A stretch of 18,345 nt of DNA. Source: Streptomyces sp. NRRL S-87. Its GTDB lineage: Bacteria; Actinomycetota; Actinomycetes; Streptomycetales; Streptomycetaceae. Positions 14,185 to 18,345 of this stretch are shown here, one piece after another (position 1 is the first letter of the stretch; the number at the start of each line of letters is the position of its first letter). Below the pieces are notes generated by a model. That model did not search any database. It had not been told where the DNA came from and saw only the letters and a program-made list of their open reading frames with translations. Location of the stretch: assembly GCF_000719335.1 (NCBI RefSeq), contig NZ_JOGB01000090.1:1-18345 (forward strand), read 5' to 3'. The translations under genes and the position numbers were made by a program.

Positions 14185-15286
14185 GCGGCCGGGGGTGAGC
14201 GTGCGCGTCAAACTCACCCTCAGCTACGCCGGGTTCCTCATGCTCGCCAGCGTCCTGCTGCTCGCGGCGGTGTGGGTGTTCCTCCTGCGCTACGTCCCCG
14301 AGCGCGCGCTCATCGTCCCGGACGGCACCCTCACCCACGGCGTCTTCCCCGTCCGGTCCAACCTGCTGCGCGTCTTCGCGCCGCGGGCGGCGGCGGTGCT
14401 GGCGTTCCTGCTGGTGTTCGGCCTGGTCGGAGGGTGGGTCCTGGCCGGCCGGATGCTCGCGCCGCTCACCCGCATCACCGACGCCACCCGACTGGCCACG
14501 GACGGCTCGCTCTCCCACCGGATCCGGCTGGCGGGCCGCGCGGACGAGTTCAGCGAACTCGCCGACGCCTTCGACACGATGCTCGAACGGCTCGAGGAGC
14601 ACGTCGCCGAACAGCGCAGGTTCGCGGCCAACGCCTCGCACGAGCTGCGCACGCCACTGGCGATCTCGAAGGCGCTGCTGGACGTGGCCCGCACCGATCC
14701 GGACCGGGACGTCGAGGGTCTCATCGAGCGGCTGCGCGCAGTCAACACCCGGGCGATCGACCTCACCGAGGCGCTGCTCCTGGTCAGCCGCGCCGAGCAG
14801 CGGTCCTTCACCCGGGAGCGCGTCGACCTGTCGCTCCTGGCGGAGGAGGCCACCGAGACCCTCCTCCCGCTCGCGGAGGAGCGCGGGGTCACCATCGAGA
14901 CCGGCGGCGACGTCGGGCCCGTGCCCGGGTCCCGGGCGCTCCTGCTGCAACTGGTCCTGAACCTCGTGCAGAACGCGATCGTGCACAACCTGCCCGGACG
15001 GGGCACCGTGGGGGTGCACACCGTCCTGCGCCCCACGACGGTGGTGCTCACGGTCGAGAACACCGGCGAGGAGCTCGCGCCGCAGTCGGTCCCGACCCTC
15101 ACCGAGCCGTTCCAGCGCGGCACCGAGCGCGTGCACGGCGACCATGCGGGCGTCGGTCTCGGCCTGGCCATCGTCGAGACCATCACCCGGGCCCACGACG
15201 GAACGCTCCTCCTCGCCCCGCGCCCCGGCGGCGGGATCCGCGTCACCGTCGAACTGCCCGCGGCGCCCCCGGACGCCGACACGTAG
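14177..15286 (+). CDS. Sensor histidine kinase
   Basis: A 369-residue membrane sensor kinase, partner of the upstream response regulator. Two transmembrane segments (about residues 13-38 and 68-92) flank a short extracytoplasmic loop of about 30 residues. A HAMP domain (about 93-145, starting GRMLAPLTRITDAT) follows, then the dimerisation/phospho-acceptor helix with His155 in NASHELRTPLAIS. The ATP-binding domain shows an N-box (LVLNLVQNAIVHN) and a late G-box (GVGLGLAIVETI). The sensor loop is too short for a large ligand-binding domain, which fits kinases that sense envelope stress or membrane-active agents. The start is GTG 14177, overlapping the regulator gene by eight bases. The stop lies in an inverted repeat shared with the convergent VanZ gene. 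Confidence 0.92.
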   Translation: MARRPGVSVRVKLTLSYAGFLMLASVLLLAAVWVFLLRYVPERALIVPDGTLTHGVFPVRSNLLRVFAPRAAAVLAFLLVFGLVGGWVLAGRMLAPLTRITDATRLATDGSLSHRIRLAGRADEFSELADAFDTMLERLEEHVAEQRRFAANASHELRTPLAISKALLDVARTDPDRDVEGLIERLRAVNTRAIDLTEALLLVSRAEQRSFTRERVDLSLLAEEATETLLPLAEERGVTIETGGDVGPVPGSRALLLQLVLNLVQNAIVHNLPGRGTVGVHTVLRPTTVVLTVENTGEELAPQSVPTLTEPFQRGTERVHGDHAGVGLGLAIVETITRAHDGTLLLAPRPGGGIRVTVELPAAPPDADT

Positions 15287-15321
15287 CCGACCGACGGGCC
15301 GCCCGGCTCACGGTGTCGGCG
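15274..15321. terminator. Inverted repeat between histidine kinase and VanZ genes
   Basis: CGCCGACAC (15274-15282) and GTGTCGGCG (15313-15321) are perfect nine-base complements. A further inner pair, AGCCG with CGGCT, is present. The structure covers the stop codons of both convergent genes and is a likely bidirectional terminator. Confidence 0.55.
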
Positions 15322-15990
15322 CAAGGGCCGGGCGGGGGCCGTCCGCCGGTGTGCGCACCGCCGCGGACCGCCACCAGCGGCGCGACGCCATCGCGGCCAG
15401 CCCGGCGCCGGCGGTGTTGACCAGTACGTCGTCCACGGACGACACCCGGTCCAGCTGGAGGACGTACTGGGCGACCTCGACCAGGACCGAGCAGCCCGCC
15501 CCGAGGGCCAGCACCCGAGGCACCGACGCCAGCGCCGCGAACCGCAGGGGCGCGAAGAACCCCAGCGACGCGAACACCAGCAGGTTGCCGACGATCCCCA
15601 GCGGCCCCATCGTGACCAGGTCCCGCAGCGGCACCAGGCTCACCCGGCCGGGAACCACACCGGCCCCGGAGCCCGGCATCATGGTCAGCCACAGGAACGG
15701 CACCGTCCCGTGGACCATGGCCACCTCGGCCAGCGACCTGCGCCCCGCCGGCGCGCCAGCGCCCACGCCACCAGCCCGGCCAACGGCAGCGCGACCAGGG
15801 TCATCAGCACCACCCCGTTGAACGTGTCGAGACAGCCGTGCCACCGGCCGGCCGTGCACCTCGGGGCGGCCATCATGAGCGGACCCCGCAGGGCGTACGC
15901 GGCGCCCGCCGTGCCGAGTACCGCCGGGACGAGCAGCAGGGCCCCGCGCGTACGGCGGGCCGGCCCCGAGGGTGGTGCGTCGTGTTCCAT
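15308..15990 (-). pseudogene. VanZ-family membrane protein gene with a one-base frameshift
   Basis: VanZ-like proteins are small integral membrane proteins; VanZ itself gives low-level teicoplanin resistance. The N-terminal half reads from ATG 15990 (MEHDAPPSGPARR, then a membrane segment ALLLVPAVLGTAG and a second hydrophobic stretch VVLMTLVALPLAGLVAWALA). It then runs out of frame. The C-terminal half is in another minus-strand frame (SLAEVAMVHGTVPFLWLTMMPG, then GNLLVFASLGFF, VEVAQYVLQLDRVSSVDDVLVNTAGAG), with the family's Asp-Asp-Val-Asn signature. Adding one C to the CCCC run at 15743-15746 joins the halves smoothly (ARRRGRRSLAEV). It is therefore either a recent null mutation, a sequencing error in a homopolymer, or slippage. 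No good ribosome-binding site precedes the ATG. It is convergent with the two-component genes and probably their target. Confidence 0.75.
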
Positions 15991-16020
15991 GCGGCCAGTG
16001 AAGCCGACGGCCCGGTGGGG

Positions 16021-16053
16021 GGGCGTATGCGCTTTTCGATACGCCCGCGATAC
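16021..16053 (-). promoter_or_regulatory. Dyad and CGATAC direct repeats upstream of VanZ
   Basis: GGGCGTAT (16021-16028) and ATACGCCC (16039-16046) form a perfect dyad. Overlapping it, CGATAC occurs at 16037-16042 and again at 16048-16053, an 11-base spacing of one helical turn, as in OmpR-family binding sites. It lies 31-63 bases upstream of the VanZ start. CGATAC also occurs at 13448-13453 upstream of the response regulator. Confidence 0.45.
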
Positions 16054-16165
16054 ACGGCGGTGGTCGGAGCTCCGGTCCTCCGCGCCGGCGTCGTCCCGGC
16101 ACGGGGCGGCCGCACCGGCCCCGTCATGTCACCGTCGCCGCTTTTGTCCGCATCCGCCCAACCTC

Positions 16166-16213
16166 AAGTTATGATCAACTTCCTTGACGAAGATCAACTG
16201 GCTGCGCGAACAT
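16166..16213 (+). promoter_or_regulatory. Candidate NRPS promoter with flanking GTTGATC elements
   Basis: TTGACG (16184-16189) with GAACAT (16208-16213) after 18 bases is a tolerable promoter. Just upstream, 16166-16180 carries ATGATCAACTT within the inverted pair AAGTT/AACTT. Just downstream, AGATCAAC (16191-16198) gives a second copy of the same core. Both read as GTTGATC on the minus strand and resemble the palindrome at 10753-10764. Confidence 0.4.
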
Positions 16214-16228
16214 CGCTGGAGCGAATTA

Positions 16229-16269
16229 CGGCCGCTGCGGCCGGAATTGACCCGACCGCTTCAGCGGTC
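16229..16269 (+). other. Two tandem hairpins in the NRPS leader
   Basis: CGGCCG-CTG-CGGCCG (16229-16243) and GACCGCT-TC-AGCGGTC (16254-16269) are back-to-back perfect hairpins in the predicted 5' leader, about 130-170 bases before the GTG. Neither is followed by a T-run. They may be a structured leader or an attenuator. Confidence 0.4.
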
Positions 16270-16400
16270 CGGCACTGAAGGGCCTGCCGACCGGCCCCCG
16301 GCGGTCCTCCTCGAAATCTTCTCACCGCATCCCCAGCACCAGCGCATGGCGCGATTCCGGCTACCCCCGCGCGCCCCGAACTGACACCAGGAGATCGCTC

Positions 16401-18071
16401 GTGATCCCCCTTTCGTACGCCCAGCGGCGCCTCTGGTTCCTGAACGAACTGGAGGGAGTGAAAGCGGTATACAACACTCCGCTGGCACTGCGACTGACCG
16501 GCGCACTCGACGTGGAGGCGCTTCGGGGGGCACTGGCCGACCTGGTCGCCCGCCACGAGTCCCTGCGCACCGTGTTCCGGGAGGTCAACGGGGAGCCCCA
16601 CCAGCACATACGCGAGGCGGCCGAGGCCGTGCCGGTCCTGTCGGTGGAGGACGTACCGGCTTCGGAGGTGTCGGACGCACTCCTGCGCGCCTATCGGATT
16701 CCCTTCGATCTGGCCGACGAGATTCCGCTCCGGGCGCAGCTTTTCAGGCAGGGTCCCGACGAACACGTTCTGCTGATCACCCTCCATCACATCGCCGGTG
16801 ACGGATGGTCCATGGTCCCCCTCTGGCGCGACGTGAGTTCGGCCTATGCGGCACGCCTCAAGGGCGAAGACGTGGCGTGGGAAGAACTTCCTGTCCAATA
16901 TGCGGATTACACGCTCTGGCAGCGCGAGGTCCTGGGCGACGATTCCGATCCGAACGCCCTCGGACACCAGCAGATGGAATACTGGAAAGCAAAGCTTGAC
17001 GGAATTCCCGAGGAGTTGGTGCTGCCGACGCGCGGCGGTCGTCCCGCGGTCGCGAGCCGCACGGGCGTACCGGTCGACATCGAGTGCGACCGCTCCACGC
17101 ACGCCCGGTTGGCCGAGGTCGCGGGCCGCAACGGCAGCACCGTGTTCATGGCGCTCCAGGCGGCCCTGGGCGTGCTGCTGTCGAAGCTCGGCGCCGGTCA
17201 TGACGTACCCATCGGCACCGCGATCGCGGGACGGACCGACGAGGCCCTCCACGACCTCGTCGGATTCTTCGTCAACACCCTGGTCCTGCGCACCGACACG
17301 TCGGGGGACCCGAGTTTCCTCGAGGTCCTGCAGAGGGTCCGGACGGTGAACCTCGAGGCCTACGAGAACCAGGACCTGCCGTTCGAACGCCTCGTCGAGA
17401 CGCTGAACCCGCCGCGCGTGCCCGGAAGGCATCCGCTGTTCCAGGTCATGCTGACGCTGCAGAACAACGCCGAGGCGGACTACCGGCTGCACGGGGTCGA
17501 CGTCGCCGTCGAGGAGGTCGAGGAGCGCGCGGCCCAGTTCGACATCGCCTTCCTCCTCAAGGAGGAGCACGACGCGCACGGGGCTCCGGCCGGTCTCCGC
17601 GGGACCGTCCTCTACTCGGAGGACCTGTTCACCCCCCGGGCCGCCCGCTGGATCACGGAGCGCTTCAGGGCCCTGCTCGACCAGGTGGTCGAGGATCCGC
17701 AGCTGCGCCTCGGCGAGCTCGACGTTCCGGAGGTTCCGGCGGCCCTGACGCAGGGCTCGGAGACCGCGGACGCGACGGCGTCCGGCGGCGGGGCCCCGAC
17801 CGAGCCGTACGACGAGCGGCTCGACGTCCTGCGCGGCATCTTCACGCAGGTCCTCGAGGTCGAGGACGTCGGGATCCACGACAGCTTCTTCGCGCTGGGC
17901 GGGCATTCGCTCCTGGTGATCCGCCTGATCAGCCGCGTACGCACCGCGCTGGGCGTCGAACTGGACGTCGCCAAGGTCTTCGAGGCGCCGTCGGTCGCCG
18001 AACTGTACGCATGCCTCGACGAGGCACCCCGCGCCCGGCCGAGCCTCGGAGCCGGCAGACGGTCGCGCTAG
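16401..18071 (+). CDS. NRPS protein with condensation and carrier domains (C-T), no adenylation domain
   Basis: A 556-residue nonribosomal peptide synthetase subunit. Residues 1 to about 440 form a condensation domain: LSYAQRRLWFLNEL at the very start (C1), catalytic HHIAGDG (129-135, second His130), VGFFVNTLVLR (C5) and HPLFQVML further on. The signature looks like an ordinary LCL type, forming a peptide bond between L-residues. A linker follows, then a thiolation domain (about 475-545) with the phosphopantetheine Ser503 in LGGHSLL. There is no adenylation domain between or after them, so the carrier must be charged in trans, perhaps by the next protein. The start is GTG 16401 with AGGAGA seven bases upstream. 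Codon bias is a little more relaxed in the first 200 codons. It is probably co-transcribed with the NRPS gene 111 bases downstream. The peptide it makes cannot be predicted here. Confidence 0.92.
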   Translation: MIPLSYAQRRLWFLNELEGVKAVYNTPLALRLTGALDVEALRGALADLVARHESLRTVFREVNGEPHQHIREAAEAVPVLSVEDVPASEVSDALLRAYRIPFDLADEIPLRAQLFRQGPDEHVLLITLHHIAGDGWSMVPLWRDVSSAYAARLKGEDVAWEELPVQYADYTLWQREVLGDDSDPNALGHQQMEYWKAKLDGIPEELVLPTRGGRPAVASRTGVPVDIECDRSTHARLAEVAGRNGSTVFMALQAALGVLLSKLGAGHDVPIGTAIAGRTDEALHDLVGFFVNTLVLRTDTSGDPSFLEVLQRVRTVNLEAYENQDLPFERLVETLNPPRVPGRHPLFQVMLTLQNNAEADYRLHGVDVAVEEVEERAAQFDIAFLLKEEHDAHGAPAGLRGTVLYSEDLFTPRAARWITERFRALLDQVVEDPQLRLGELDVPEVPAALTQGSETADATASGGGAPTEPYDERLDVLRGIFTQVLEVEDVGIHDSFFALGGHSLLVIRLISRVRTALGVELDVAKVFEAPSVAELYACLDEAPRARPSLGAGRRSR

Positions 18072-18084
18072 GCGGCATCCGGGA

Positions 18085-18122
18085 AACGGGTCCCCGAGGC
18101 TCAGGCCGCCGGCCGACCCGTT
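18085..18122 (+). other. Inverted repeat between the two NRPS genes
   Basis: AACGGGTC (18085-18092) and GACCCGTT (18115-18122) are perfect eight-base complements enclosing 22 bases, 14 bases after the C-T gene stop. It may attenuate or terminate some transcripts before the second NRPS gene. Confidence 0.4.
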
Positions 18123-18182
18123 CTCCGTGATGCGCCCACGACAAGGGCATGCGGTAGTTCCTCAACAGATAGGGGTGTCACT

Positions 18183-18345
18183 GTGTCTTCACATGAATCT
18201 TGGCAGCGCCTGAAGGGTCTGATCGGGCAGGTCGACGGCCTGTCGCCGCTGGAGCGGCGGCGGGTGCTGACCGAGTGGAACGACACGGCACTGGCGCTCC
18301 CCGCGAGGACGTTCCCGGAACTGTTCGAGGAGCAGGCCGCCCGCA
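18183..18345 (+). CDS. NRPS protein, N-terminal fragment opening with the adenylation-domain lead-in
   Basis: Only 54 codons are present before the window ends. GTG 18183 has AGGGG seven bases upstream and begins MSSHESWQRLKGLIGQ. It is followed by LSPLERRRVLTEWNDTALAL and FPELFEEQAAR, which is the standard linker that precedes an adenylation domain in NRPS modules. The protein therefore starts with an A domain and has no N-terminal condensation domain, fitting the A-less C-T protein just upstream. Either this A domain charges the upstream carrier in trans, or it begins an initiation module of its own. Substrate specificity residues lie outside the window. Confidence 0.85.
   Translation, partial: MSSHESWQRLKGLIGQVDGLSPLERRRVLTEWNDTALALPARTFPELFEEQAAR

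Larger units (their letters stand above)
15991..16400. other. Intergenic region between VanZ and NRPS genes
   Basis: 410 bases between two divergent units. The VanZ side has an 8-base dyad and CGATAC direct repeats (16021-16053). The middle (16160-16215) is AT-richer and carries GTTGATC-type elements around a candidate NRPS promoter. The NRPS side has two tight hairpins (16229-16243 and 16254-16269) and then no recognisable gene up to the GTG at 16401. A 66-codon frame here (16184-16384) starts at TTG and lacks coding character. Confidence 0.6.

Noticed and set aside
16184..16384. 66-codon frame before the NRPS gene
   Set aside because: It starts at TTG within the proposed -35 element, has no ribosome-binding site, and runs through two perfect hairpins.
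1..18345. CRISPR array, tRNA, rRNA or insertion sequence
   Set aside because: No regularly spaced repeats, no recognisable RNA gene and no transposase or terminal inverted repeats were seen on either strand.

Overview
The window reads as high-GC actinobacterial chromosome, most likely Streptomyces or a close relative. Support comes from very strong G/C bias at third codon positions, frequent GTG starts, TAGGGT-type -10 elements, GC-rich hairpin terminators without long T-runs, and the protein families present. It looks like the central part of a natural-product gene cluster next to or mixed with ordinary genes. Both ends are cut: the left edge lies inside metK and the right edge inside an NRPS gene.

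Layout. 1-108 (-): N-terminus of S-adenosylmethionine synthetase. 614-9356 (+): six biosynthetic genes, namely a TauD/TfdA-type Fe(II)/2-oxoglutarate oxygenase with its own promoter and terminator, then a tight five-gene run. That run is a PhyH-type oxygenase, a DRE-TIM alkylmalate/homocitrate-synthase-like enzyme fused to a cupin, a SAM-dependent methyltransferase-like protein, an asparagine-synthetase/beta-lactam-synthetase-like enzyme and an AcnA-type aconitase homologue. It closes with a strong hairpin at 9360-9395. 9412-10656 (-): an ATP-grasp amide/peptide ligase. 10808-12076 (+): a divergently transcribed MFS exporter. 12197-13237 (-): a VWA-domain protein. 13489-15286 (+): an OmpR-type response regulator and histidine kinase. 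15308-15990 (-): a VanZ-family membrane protein broken by a one-base frameshift. 16401 to the end (+): an NRPS condensation-carrier protein, followed by the start of an NRPS protein that opens with an adenylation domain.

How the genes may work together (inference). The synthase-cupin would condense an acyl-CoA with a 2-oxo acid to give an alkylmalate. The aconitase homologue would move the hydroxyl group, as in the leucine, homocitrate and phosphinothricin/FR-900098 routes. Hydroxylation by the two oxygenases, methylation (SAM from the neighbouring metK), amidation or lactamisation by the AsnB homologue, and ligation by the ATP-grasp enzyme and the NRPS would finish a small modified peptide, exported by the MFS protein. 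No decarboxylating dehydrogenase, aminotransferase or PEP mutase is visible here, so the route either stops at a tricarboxylate-like intermediate or uses enzymes outside the window. I cannot match this gene set to a known product. The combination, especially the synthase-cupin fusion with a divergent aconitase, is the best candidate for an undescribed system. The VWA/two-component/VanZ block may be unrelated housekeeping or a cell-envelope resistance module.
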